Positions 1 to 6,776 of a stretch of DNA of 15,024 bases are shown piece after piece (positions within the stretch are counted from its first letter, which is position 1; each line of letters begins with the position of its first letter). Source of the stretch: an uncultured Lachnospiraceae bacterium (GTDB lineage: Bacteria; Bacillota_A; Clostridia; Lachnospirales; Lachnospiraceae); the NCBI GenBank assembly GCA_910585355.1, contig CAJUDN010000013.1, forward strand, positions 1 through 15,024. The letters run 5' to 3'. The translations under genes were made by a program, and so were the position numbers. The notes beneath the pieces were generated by a model. That model worked only from the letters and a program-made list of their open reading frames with translations, was not told the DNA's origin and made no database searches.

Positions 1-54
1 CTCCCACGAAGTGGAACGCACAGCTACCAGAAAGCAATTTTCAGACACGCTCTA
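1..54. mobile_element. Right end of a TA-inserting palindromic (MITE-like) element, truncated by the window edge
   Basis: The first 53 bases match 13468-13520 at all but one position. They end in the same terminal sequence CAGACACGCTC followed by TA, which is the presumed target duplication (53-54). Only the right part of the element is inside the window. It lies 26 bp upstream of the HD-domain gene start, so it may carry or have displaced that gene's promoter. The one difference from the 13360-13519 copy is G instead of A within the terminal repeat; the sequence here is the exact complement of the left terminus of the other copy, so this end is the intact form. Confidence 0.75.
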
Positions 55-80
55 GCGGTTAAACGATGAGGGGGGATAAC

Positions 81-680
81 ATGACACCGGATCGGAAAAC
101 AGCGGAGGCGGCCCTGGCCTGGGCTGAAGAACAAAATCCAGGCCCATGGTCTGCTCACTCCCGCTATGTGGCGGAGGCCTGTCAAAACATTGCGTCGTAT
201 TGCACCGGCCTGTCCGTCGAGCGGGCCTATGTTCTGGGTCTGCTGCACGATATTGGGCGCTACGCGGGGGTGAGCTCGGAGCGGCATCTGCTGGACGGCT
301 ACCGCTACTGCATGGAGCGGGGGTGGGAAAAGGCCGCTCAGGTCTGCATTTCCCATGCCTTTATGATTCAGGATGTCGGCACATCCATTGGAACGTTCGA
401 TATGAGCCGGGAGGACTATCAGTTCATGGAGGAATTTGTGACAAGCGCGGTCTATGACGACTATGACCGGCTGGTTCAGCTCTGCGACGCGCTGGCCCTG
501 CCCTCCGGTTTCTGTCTGTTGGAAAAGCGGTTCGTGGATGTGACCATTCGATACGGGGTACATCCCACCACCGTGGACCGCTGGAAGAAGATTTTAGAGC
601 TCAAGTCGTATTTTGAGGGACAGATTGACGGCTCCATCTATGCCCTGCTCCCGGGAGTTGTGGAAAGCAGTTTTGGTTAG
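81..680 (+). CDS. HD-domain metal-dependent hydrolase (HD superfamily)
   Basis: A 199-residue soluble protein of the HD phosphohydrolase superfamily, whose members cleave phosphoester bonds, often in nucleotides, with a bound divalent metal. The ligand pattern is visible: H26 in SAHSRYV, H56-D57 in LLHDIGRY, H92 in ISHAF and D136 in LCDALA. No second domain, signal peptide or membrane segment is seen. The start at 81 is chosen because GAGGGGGGAT (68-77) sits just upstream; the in-frame ATG at 66 lies before that site and is unlikely. The gene follows the end of a mobile element and is followed, in the same frame after its stop, by a decayed acetyltransferase fragment, so its old operon context may be lost. 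The substrate cannot be deduced; uncharacterised HD proteins of this size are common in Clostridia. Confidence 0.85.
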   Translation: MTPDRKTAEAALAWAEEQNPGPWSAHSRYVAEACQNIASYCTGLSVERAYVLGLLHDIGRYAGVSSERHLLDGYRYCMERGWEKAAQVCISHAFMIQDVGTSIGTFDMSREDYQFMEEFVTSAVYDDYDRLVQLCDALALPSGFCLLEKRFVDVTIRYGVHPTTVDRWKKILELKSYFEGQIDGSIYALLPGVVESSFG

Positions 681-683
681 AAG

Positions 684-1054
684 CGCTCCTTGTATTACGA
701 GTCAGCGTATTTTTTAGAGACCACAGGCGAGGAGACCCTGCGCCTCATTGCTCGAGCGCGGGAACTGACCCGGGAATACTCCTCCACTGATTACGGCGAC
801 CACGAAAATCGGGAGAGCATTCTTCGAGAGCTCCTGGGGGCCATTGGGAAAAACGTGTCCATTGACACGCCTTTTCACTGCAATCACGGGAAAAGTATCT
901 TTTTGGGCAGTGACGTGGTTATTGGCATGAACTGTACCTTTGTGGACGACAGACCCATTCGTGTGGGGAACAAGGTGCTCATCGCGTCCGACGTACAGAC
1001 ATGCACCGCCTCCCACCCGGTTTTGCCTGTGGAGCGCCTGCCGGATGGCTGGCA
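684..1054 (+). pseudogene. Fragment of a LacA/Maa-type hexapeptide acetyltransferase, both ends missing
   Basis: The translation in the frame of 690 reads like the middle of a maltose/galactoside O-acetyltransferase: ARELTREYSSTDYGDHENRE, then LLGAIGKNVSIDTPFHCNHG, then hexapeptide-repeat steps (GSDVVIGMNCTFVDD, VGNKVLIASDVQTCTASHPV). Family members are usually around 180-200 residues. Here the usual N-terminal start is missing: the only in-frame start is a TTG at 690 with no ribosome site. The left-handed beta-helix stops after HPVLPVERLP, where the C-terminal coils should follow. From about 1045 the reading moves to a different frame and a different protein family, so this is a broken gene rather than a short variant. 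An ORF technically continues to 1175, but its last 40 or so residues look like out-of-frame HAD sequence. Confidence 0.7.
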
Positions 1055-1240
1055 GAGAAAACCAGGGAGGAATTTGCCCATGATTTTAACCGATTTGGCA
1101 TTGGCAGTTGTTTTCAAACCGTGGTGTGCGCCGAAGATACCGCAGAGCACAAACCAAATCCGGCTCCACTCTTGAAGTACATGGAGCAGCTGTCCGGTGC
1201 AGCATCGGATTCAAATGCCGGGGGGATTTATTTGAGAGCC
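1055..1240 (+). pseudogene. Fragment of a HAD-superfamily phosphatase (phosphoglycolate-phosphatase type)
   Basis: In the frame of 1001-1390 the translation contains KTREEFAHDFNRFGIGSCFQ, then TVVCAEDTAEHKPNPAPLLK. This is the typical HAD segment leading to the conserved lysine and KPxP motif (HKPNPAPLL). The N-terminal nucleophile motif (DxDxT/V) and the C-terminal acidic motif (GDxxxD) are both absent, so roughly 45-50 residues of a normally 210-230-residue enzyme remain. The left end is joined directly, in another frame, to the acetyltransferase fragment near 1045-1058. The right side degrades into SDSNAGGIYL and then unrecognisable sequence, suggesting a further internal deletion. No start codon with a ribosome site serves this frame. 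Confidence 0.6.
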
Positions 1241-1592
1241 GACGATGAAAGAACTTCATCAAGAGGGCGTGTCAGAAAAGGTGGAAGTTCTTGTAACGCC
1301 AAGCTATCAGGCTTCCAAGGACACTGCACTTCGATAATATGGGACACCTCGCTTTTTGGCATTCCTCATTATGCCTATTTTGCGGGGTAAAATAGATGGA
1401 AAAAGAAGTTCAGAGAATCGACGATGTAATCAATTTTTAATTGCCAGAGAACCGCCGCCAATGATTGGATGGTGGTTCTCTATGTGTAAAAAACAAAAAA
1501 TATGTAAATGGCATGTAAATCAGATAAAATATAAAAGCGTGAACAGCCGGAAACCGCACAAAATCAGCGCTTCATAAAATTTTCATACAATT
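1241..1592. other. Non-coding remnant region between HAD fragment and clpB promoter, with one strong hairpin
   Basis: No convincing gene is present. Short open stretches occur: 1245-1337 encodes about 30 residues beginning MKELHQEGVSEKVEVLV, and 1396-1440 encodes 14 residues. Neither has a ribosome site, and both look like debris of lost genes. A strong hairpin spans 1446-1481: AGAGAACC pairs with GGTTCTCT, continuing inward through G-U pairs and CCAA/TTGG around a TGA loop with one bulged base. It has no T-run on either strand, so it is not a clear intrinsic terminator. The A/T-rich 1482-1590 segment leads into the clpB operator. Confidence 0.5.
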
Positions 1593-1619
1593 TTAGCACT
1601 CAACTATTGACAGTGCTAA
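1593..1619 (+). promoter_or_regulatory. CIRCE operator (HrcA binding site) of clpB
   Basis: TTAGCACTC, nine bases (AACTATTGA), then CAGTGCTAA. The CIRCE consensus is TTAGCACTC-N9-GAGTGCTAA, so 17 of 18 arm positions match and the spacing is exact. HrcA represses heat-shock genes from this site. The single deviation (C for G at 1611) falls inside the -35 hexamer and makes it a perfect TTGACA. Confidence 0.93.
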
Positions 1620-1635
1620 CAATACATGCTATATT
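1607..1635 (+). promoter_or_regulatory. Sigma-A promoter of clpB, embedded in the CIRCE element
   Basis: TTGACA (1607-1612), a 17-bp spacer, and TATATT (1630-1635). The -35 box overlaps the spacer and right arm of the CIRCE operator, so HrcA binding would block polymerase directly. The start point would be near 1642, giving a leader of about 38 nt before the GAGGAGG ribosome site (1666-1672). Confidence 0.88.
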
Positions 1636-1679
1636 CCATATATAACAAGTTGACACATATAAACTGAGGAGGCTTGAAT

Positions 1680-4265
1680 ATGAATATCAGCAAATTTACA
1701 CAGAAGTCGGTGGAAGCCGTACAGGGATGTGAAAAGTTAGCTTATGAATATGGAAATCAGCAAATTGACCAGGAGCATCTTCTTGTGAGTCTTCTGAGGC
1801 TGGAGGACAGCCTGATTATGAAGCTCATAACAAAGATGGGGATATCCGGCGAGCAGTTTTTAAATGAGACGGAACAGGCCGTAAATAAGCTGCCGAAAGT
1901 ATCCGGGGGCGGCCAGGTGTATCTAACCAACGACCTGAATAAGGTTTTAATAAGCGCCGAGGACGAAGCGAAGGCCATGGGAGACGAATATGTTTCTGTC
2001 GAGCATCTTTTCCTGTGTCTTTTGAAGGAACCCAACCGTGGAGTGAAGGAGCTTTTCCGGCTGTATGGGATTGACAGAAACAAGTTTTTACAGGCGCTTT
2101 CCACGGTGCGCGGAAACCAGCGTGTAGTCAGCGATAACCCGGAAGCCACATATGATACCCTGAATAAGTACGGGGCGGACCTGGTGGAGCGGGCCAGGGA
2201 CCAGAAGCTGGACCCGGTAATCGGCCGTGATTCGGAAATCAGAAATGTTATCCGAATTCTCTCGAGAAAAACAAAGAATAACCCGGTTTTAATCGGAGAA
2301 CCCGGCGTGGGTAAAACTGCCGTGGTGGAGGGCCTGGCTCAGAGAATTGTCCGCGGCGATGTGCCGGAAGGCTTAAAAGATAAGAAGTTGTTCTCCCTAG
2401 ATATGGGAGCTCTGGTGGCGGGAGCCAAATACCGGGGCGAATTTGAGGAGCGGTTAAAGGCCGTTCTGGAAGAGGTAAAGAAGAGCGAGGGACAGATTAT
2501 TCTGTTCATTGACGAGCTTCACACCATTGTGGGAGCAGGAAAAACCGAGGGTTCCATGGATGCCGGAAATATGTTAAAGCCAATGCTTGCCCGCGGCGAG
2601 CTTCATTGTATCGGCGCGACAACTCTGGATGAATACCGGAAATATATCGAAAAGGACCCGGCTTTGGAACGCCGGTTCCAGCCGGTTCATGTGGACGAAC
2701 CCACAGTGGAAGATACCATCTCCATTCTCCGCGGTTTGAAAGACCGCTATGAAGTTTACCATGGGGTGAAAATCACGGACTCCGCCCTGGTGTCGGCCGC
2801 GGTGCTTTCCAACCGTTATATCAGCGACCGTTTTCTTCCGGATAAGGCCATTGATCTGGTGGACGAGGCCTGCGCCATGATAAAGACAGAGCTGGATTCC
2901 ATGCCGACAGAGCTGGATGAGCTCTCCAGAAAGATCATGCAGCTGGAAATTGAGGAAGCGGCCCTTAAGAAAGAGACCGATCATTTGAGCCAGGAGAGGC
3001 TTTCTGATTTACAGAAGGAGTTAGCAGAGCTCCATGATACCTTTGCGTCCCAGAAAGCCCAGTGGGAAAACGAGAAGGCGTCTGTGGATAGGCTCTCCGG
3101 CCTCAGAGAGGAGATTGAAAGTCTGCACCGCCAGATTCAGGATGCCCAGCAAAAATATGACTTAAATAAGGCGGCGGAGCTGCAATATGGGAAGCTGCCA
3201 CAGCTTGAAAAGGAACTCCGCGAGGAGGAGGAACGGGTGAAAAACCAGGATTTAAGCCTGGTGCATGAAAGCGTCACCGAGGATGAAATCGCAAGAATCA
3301 TTTCCAGGTGGACCGGAATCCCTGTGGCGAAGCTGACGGAAAGTGAGAGGAATAAGACCCTCCATCTGGATGAGCAGCTCCATAAACGTGTGGTTGGACA
3401 GGATGAAGGCGTGGAAAAGGTGACGGAGGCGATTATCCGTTCCAAAGCCGGAATCAAGGACCCCACAAAGCCCATCGGTTCCTTCCTGTTTTTAGGTCCG
3501 ACCGGCGTCGGAAAGACAGAGCTTGCCAAGGCTCTGGCGGAAAATCTGTTTGATGATGAGAACAATATGGTGCGTATTGATATGAGCGAGTATATGGAAA
3601 AACATTCCGTATCCCGCCTGATCGGAGCGCCTCCAGGATATGTGGGATATGATGAAGGAGGACAGCTTACGGAAGCTGTGAGAAGGAAACCTTACTGTGT
3701 TGTTCTCTTTGATGAAGTGGAAAAGGCCCATCCGGATGTGTTTAATATTTTGCTTCAAGTTCTGGACGACGGACGCATTACAGATTCCATGGGAAAAACC
3801 GTGGATTTCAAAAATACCATTATCATCCTGACTTCCAATATCGGCTCCCAGTATCTTCTGGAGGGAATTGATGAAGCCGGAAGAATCAAGCCGGAGGCAG
3901 AACAGATGGTTATGAATGACCTAAGGGCTCATTTCCGTCCGGAATTTTTAAACAGGCTGGACGAAACCATTCTGTTTAAGCCGTTAACCAGGGAAAACAT
4001 TGGAGGAATTGTTAATCTCCTTTTGGCGGATGTCAACAGACGTCTGGCAGACAGGGAGCTTTCCATCGCCCTTTCCGATTCTGCAAAGCAGTTTATCGTG
4101 GAGAGCGGATATGATCCGGTGTACGGCGCAAGACCTCTGAAGCGCTACCTGCAAAAGCATGTGGAGACCCTTGCGGCGAAGCTGATTCTTTCTGATGGGG
4201 TGCATACAGGTAACACCATTTGGATTGATGTGGTGGAAGGGCAGCTTAAGGCCATGGCAAAATAA
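1680..4265 (+). CDS. clpB: ClpB, ATP-dependent protein disaggregase
   Basis: An 861-residue Hsp100 chaperone, full length (E. coli ClpB is 857), that extracts polypeptides from aggregates together with DnaK. Domains in order: Clp N-terminal repeats (about 1-145), AAA+ module 1 with Walker A GEPGVGKT (206-213) and Walker B LFIDE ending at D278-E279, a long coiled-coil middle domain (about 405-525), and AAA+ module 2 with GPTGVGKT (606-613) and LFDE at D678-E679. The long middle domain, and the absence of a ClpP-binding IGF-type loop to my eye, point to ClpB rather than ClpC. ATG 1680 is chosen because GAGGAGG (1666-1672) is seven bases upstream; the TTG at 1674 is too close to it. The gene is monocistronic, with a CIRCE-controlled promoter and a terminator at 4297-4337, so it should be heat-induced through HrcA. 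Confidence 0.97.
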   Translation: MNISKFTQKSVEAVQGCEKLAYEYGNQQIDQEHLLVSLLRLEDSLIMKLITKMGISGEQFLNETEQAVNKLPKVSGGGQVYLTNDLNKVLISAEDEAKAMGDEYVSVEHLFLCLLKEPNRGVKELFRLYGIDRNKFLQALSTVRGNQRVVSDNPEATYDTLNKYGADLVERARDQKLDPVIGRDSEIRNVIRILSRKTKNNPVLIGEPGVGKTAVVEGLAQRIVRGDVPEGLKDKKLFSLDMGALVAGAKYRGEFEERLKAVLEEVKKSEGQIILFIDELHTIVGAGKTEGSMDAGNMLKPMLARGELHCIGATTLDEYRKYIEKDPALERRFQPVHVDEPTVEDTISILRGLKDRYEVYHGVKITDSALVSAAVLSNRYISDRFLPDKAIDLVDEACAMIKTELDSMPTELDELSRKIMQLEIEEAALKKETDHLSQERLSDLQKELAELHDTFASQKAQWENEKASVDRLSGLREEIESLHRQIQDAQQKYDLNKAAELQYGKLPQLEKELREEEERVKNQDLSLVHESVTEDEIARIISRWTGIPVAKLTESERNKTLHLDEQLHKRVVGQDEGVEKVTEAIIRSKAGIKDPTKPIGSFLFLGPTGVGKTELAKALAENLFDDENNMVRIDMSEYMEKHSVSRLIGAPPGYVGYDEGGQLTEAVRRKPYCVVLFDEVEKAHPDVFNILLQVLDDGRITDSMGKTVDFKNTIIILTSNIGSQYLLEGIDEAGRIKPEAEQMVMNDLRAHFRPEFLNRLDETILFKPLTRENIGGIVNLLLADVNRRLADRELSIALSDSAKQFIVESGYDPVYGARPLKRYLQKHVETLAAKLILSDGVHTGNTIWIDVVEGQLKAMAK

Positions 4266-4280
4266 CAGGAAAAAACGATA

Positions 4281-4295
4281 TTGCAGACACGCTCT
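4281..4295. repeat. Solo match to the terminal repeat of the TA-inserting palindromic element
   Basis: TTGCAGACACGCTCT matches the terminus TTTCAGACACGCTCT of the element at 1-54 and 13360-13519 at 14 of 15 positions, twelve of them consecutive. No internal part of the element is next to it, and the TA expected after the end is TG here. It lies between the clpB stop and its terminator. It may be a deletion remnant or coincidence. Confidence 0.4.
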
Positions 4296-4296
4296 G

Positions 4297-4337
4297 GTAC
4301 CGGCAGTGACGAAAAACAGTCGCTGCCGGTACTTTTT
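4297..4337 (+). terminator. Intrinsic terminator of clpB
   Basis: A 14-bp stem with one G-U pair (GTACCGGCAGTGAC, 4297-4310, with GTCGCTGCCGGTAC, 4319-4332), an eight-base loop and a TTTTTATTTTT tail. It is 31 bp after the clpB stop codon. Confidence 0.92.
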
Positions 4338-4514
4338 ATTTTTATGGAAATAAAAGGCACTTCAATAAAGCGTCCATGTGCAGGGGAGGGATTGAGACGG
4401 GCAGAAAGTAATTTTTGCCACTACAGGATGTGAAAACGACGTGCTGTAAACAAGATTTATTTGAAAATTTGCCACTACAATTTTTTGACGATTAAGAAGG
4501 TAAACCTGTATTTA
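4338..4514. repeat. Intergenic region upstream of the M20 operon with two pairs of direct repeats
   Basis: No gene is seen between the clpB terminator and the operon promoter. TTTGCCACTACA occurs at 4414-4425 and again at 4468-4479, a period of 54 bp. AAACCTGTATTT occurs at 4502-4513 and 4524-4535, a period of 22 bp or about two helical turns; the second copy lies inside the promoter spacer. Such phased repeats upstream of and across a promoter are typical places for a regulator to bind, but the regulator is unknown. Confidence 0.6.
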
Positions 4515-4543
4515 TTGAAAACAAAACCTGTATTTGCTATACT
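4515..4543 (+). promoter_or_regulatory. Sigma-A promoter of the yjiHG-DUF5058-M20 operon
   Basis: TTGAAA (4515-4520), a 17-bp spacer, and TATACT (4538-4543). A start near 4550 gives a leader of roughly 48 nt to the ATG at 4598. The spacer contains the second AAACCTGTATTT repeat. Confidence 0.8.
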
Positions 4544-4597
4544 ATTCTCAGATAAAGGCCATTATCGGGAATAAATTATACAATAAGGAGGAAGATT

Positions 4598-5266
4598 ATG
4601 GGTCAGAACGAAACAAATAAGAAGGAGAAAACGGGAATTTTGGCATATTTATCCTTTGCATTTATTTTTCTGTTTTTTTCTGGCATATTCAGAGGGGCGA
4701 AGGCACCATTTAACTTATTAGATCTTTCCACCTACCAGGGGGTATTTGGTACTATTGTCGAGGGGGCAAAGCCCGGCTTTGTCGGAGAAGGGGGTACAGG
4801 ATTAAGTAACCTGTTTACTACAATACTGACCATTGCTCCGCCGATTATGTTTTGTATGGGAGTCTTAGAGGTAGTGGAGTATTACGGCGGTCTTAAGGTG
4901 GCTGGAAAGATTTTAACTCCAATTTTAAAACCGCTTATGGGAGTTCCAGGAGAAGCCGGAGTCGTTTTAATAACGAATCTTCAGAGTTCAGATTCCAGTG
5001 CGGCATTGGTAAAGGGGCTAGAAGACGGCAAGCTCATTGACAAAAAGCAGAGAAGAATTTTGCTTGCCTTTGTGATGGCCGGCCCTGCGCTTTTAGGAAT
5101 GATGGTCAGCTATGGCGTGCTGCTATATCCCTATCTTCCGACAGGCTCCGGAGTGATTATTGTTACCGTGCTCATTGCGAAAATACTCACTGCGAATATT
5201 GTGAGATTTTCCATGAGTGGCAGTATCGGAAAAAAGAATAAAAAGGCGGGGGAACAGGAGGCATAA
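4598..5266 (+). CDS. YjiH-family gate-domain (nucleoside recognition) membrane protein
   Basis: A 222-residue inner-membrane protein, first gene of the operon. It resembles E. coli YjiH (about 227 residues) in length, in partner gene and in the gate/nucleoside-recognition motif GVPGEAG (115-121). Membrane segments are seen near 14-31, 71-92, 118-128, 154-180 and 184-203; the C-terminus is a lysine-rich tail. Gate proteins have been proposed to take part in transport, but the substrate of YjiH/YjiG is not established. AAGGAGG (4585-4591) fixes the ATG at 4598. The stop is three bases before the next start, so the two genes are almost certainly translated together. In E. coli the pair precedes iadA, an isoaspartyl dipeptidase; here it precedes another amide hydrolase. 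Confidence 0.85.
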   Translation: MGQNETNKKEKTGILAYLSFAFIFLFFSGIFRGAKAPFNLLDLSTYQGVFGTIVEGAKPGFVGEGGTGLSNLFTTILTIAPPIMFCMGVLEVVEYYGGLKVAGKILTPILKPLMGVPGEAGVVLITNLQSSDSSAALVKGLEDGKLIDKKQRRILLAFVMAGPALLGMMVSYGVLLYPYLPTGSGVIIVTVLIAKILTANIVRFSMSGSIGKKNKKAGEQEA

Positions 5267-5269
5267 ATT

Positions 5270-5740
5270 ATGGAAAAAGCAAACGAGAAAAGAGGATTTC
5301 TTGAACTGTTTTTGAGTGGCAGTAAAAAGGGGCTGAATATGTGGTTCAATAATATGATTCCCAGCATTACCATTGGTGCGCTTTTGATCACTCTTTTGAA
5401 TGAACTGGGGCTGATTACACTAATTGGGAAGATTCTCGGGCCGGTTATGGGGGTTTTTGGACTGCCTGGTGAGGCGGCAGCCGTGTGGGCTGCAAGCCTT
5501 ATGAATCTGCCCGCCGGAATCCTCAGCGCGCTTCCGTTAGTCGAGACGGGAACTCTGACGGCAAATCATGTGGCAATTTTGCTGGCTATGGTCATGGCCA
5601 CCACAGCGCCGGCAAAGTTTGTCCGTATGGTAGCAGCGGGAGGAGAAGAAGGCAGCTCCCTGAAGCTGTATTACGGGTGTATGATTCTCTGCTCCCTGAT
5701 CGCAGGTCAGCTCACAAGACTGGTTTTATTATTTGTGTAA
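5270..5740 (+). CDS. YjiG-family gate-domain membrane protein
   Basis: A 156-residue membrane protein, close in length to E. coli YjiG (about 153). It has the same gate core, GVFGLPGEAAAVWAASLMNL (61-80), preceded by an amphipathic N-terminus (GFLELFLSGSKKGLNMWFNN). Hydrophobic segments lie near 29-55, 83-100, 102-115 and 134-155. AGGAGG (5256-5261) overlaps the end of the upstream gene, and only three bases separate the two. The two gate proteins are probably halves of one complex, as for the SpmA/SpmB and YjiH/YjiG pairs. The role in transport is inference. Confidence 0.87.
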   Translation: MEKANEKRGFLELFLSGSKKGLNMWFNNMIPSITIGALLITLLNELGLITLIGKILGPVMGVFGLPGEAAAVWAASLMNLPAGILSALPLVETGTLTANHVAILLAMVMATTAPAKFVRMVAAGGEEGSSLKLYYGCMILCSLIAGQLTRLVLLFV

Positions 5741-5826
5741 TTAAGAAAGTTGGAAAGATGCATCAGACCTGAGAACGGCATGTAATAGCAACATCAGGTA
5801 AGAATGAAGGAAAGGCAGGTGTTTTT

Positions 5827-6531
5827 GTGACACCATACCAGAAAGCGATGGAACTGGCGAACAGCATTCCACTTTGGGGGTTCTGCTCCCTTATCATAGG
5901 ATTGGTTTTTATACAGACCGCTGTGTTTGTATGGATCGGCAGTCGCTATTCGGAATGTGCGAATGTGACGGGTCTGGATATCAAACGTTCCATGCGGGCC
6001 GGATTGATTTCCACTCTTGGGCCGGCCTTGTCCGTATTTGTTGTGGGGCTTGGACTTATCGCCCAGATTGGAACGCCGCTGACTCTGGCCCGACTCAGTG
6101 TAATTGGAAATGCTACCTATGAGGCATCCTCAGCGGAGATGGCGGCGGTGGCAATGGGGACCGGCCTTGGCTCGGAGACTTACTCCATGCAGGCGTTCGC
6201 TGCTTCTGTCTGGGTAATGAATCTGGGCGGAATTTGTATGATTCTGCCTACTCTTCTGTTTTTAAAATCCCTTTCCAGGATAACCCAGGCTGCGGACAAA
6301 CGGATGGCAGGCGGTATCATTCTTGGAACGAGCGCGTCGTTGGCCTCCTTTGGCTATTTCGCAGCAGATTATGCGAAGCGTGACAAACAGAATCTGGTTG
6401 CAGTGATGGCGGGATTCCTTTCCATGGTGGGGATAAATTGTGCGGCAAAGCGCTGGAAAGCCGCCTGGCTTAAAGAGTGGGCGCTTGCTTTTTCCATATT
6501 GTCGGCGCTTGCAGCAGTGCTTTTACTATGA
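5827..6531 (+). CDS. DUF5058-like multi-pass membrane protein
   Basis: A 234-residue integral membrane protein with about five or six hydrophobic segments (near 16-37, 56-85, 128-148, 163-182, 189-206 and 215-233). The pattern SMRAGLISTLGPALSVFVVG, then LTLARLSVIGNATYEASSAE, then GTGLGSETYSMQAFAASVWV agrees with what I recall of the DUF5058 family, which has no known function. The start is taken as GTG 5827, after AAGGAAAGG at about 5807-5815; the nearest in-frame ATG at 5850 would remove MTPYQKA. It lies 86 bp after yjiG; that gap holds a small dyad (ACCTGA 5767-5772 with TCAGGT 5794-5799). Its place between gate proteins and an amidohydrolase suggests a transport role. Confidence 0.75.
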   Translation: MTPYQKAMELANSIPLWGFCSLIIGLVFIQTAVFVWIGSRYSECANVTGLDIKRSMRAGLISTLGPALSVFVVGLGLIAQIGTPLTLARLSVIGNATYEASSAEMAAVAMGTGLGSETYSMQAFAASVWVMNLGGICMILPTLLFLKSLSRITQAADKRMAGGIILGTSASLASFGYFAADYAKRDKQNLVAVMAGFLSMVGINCAAKRWKAAWLKEWALAFSILSALAAVLLL

Positions 6532-6776
6532 AAATTCAGCGCTCCGGCGCTGAACGTGCGAAAACGCAGCCGCGAAGCGGCATCTTCCACTCCCGTTTTC
6601 TGCACATCCGCCGGAGGCTCATAGGAAACACTTTCATTCATGGTGGCGCCTGATGGCAGGCATGGGGGTTTACTATGAAGTGTTGTCAGGCGGCTGTGCA
6701 GATCGTGTGCCTGTATGCAGGTTTGTCGTAAAATTCTGCGGGAGGAAGACCGAAATGGGAAGGGGGACAGGGTCGT
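6532..6776 (+). other. 245-bp intercistronic region rich in small hairpins
   Basis: No gene is recognised. The segment opens with a perfect 8-bp hairpin four bases after the stop codon (TTCAGCGC 6535-6542 with GCGCTGAA 6547-6554). TGCG/CGCA and GCCGC (6569-6573)/GCGGC (6577-6581) follow, and further on GCCTG/CAGGC and CCTG/CAGG stem-loops. None has a T-run, so none is a clear terminator, though the first could limit read-through or protect mRNA ends. GGGAGG (6740-6745) precedes an ATG at 6755 that opens a 17-codon ORF overlapping the next gene's start; it may be a leader or chance. Confidence 0.5.

Noticed and set aside
24..563. 179-codon minus-strand ORF opposite the HD gene
   Set aside because: It is an antisense shadow of a gene with clear HD motifs and a ribosome site, it runs into the mobile-element end, and its translation shows no family pattern.
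1446..1481. Hairpin as an intrinsic terminator
   Set aside because: The stem is strong, but no T-run follows on either strand, so it is recorded only as a hairpin.
1356..1577. 73-codon ORF before the clpB operator
   Set aside because: It has no ribosome site, it spans a strong hairpin and A/T-rich promoter-proximal DNA, and its translation is low in order and unlike any family.
4430..4446. cre-like (CcpA) site around TGTGAAAACG
   Set aside because: Only the left half agrees with the cre consensus; the right half does not, and the symmetry is missing.
4485..4513. Second operon promoter TTGACG-N17-GTATTT
   Set aside because: The -35 is good but GTATTT is a poor -10, and a better promoter lies 30 bp downstream.
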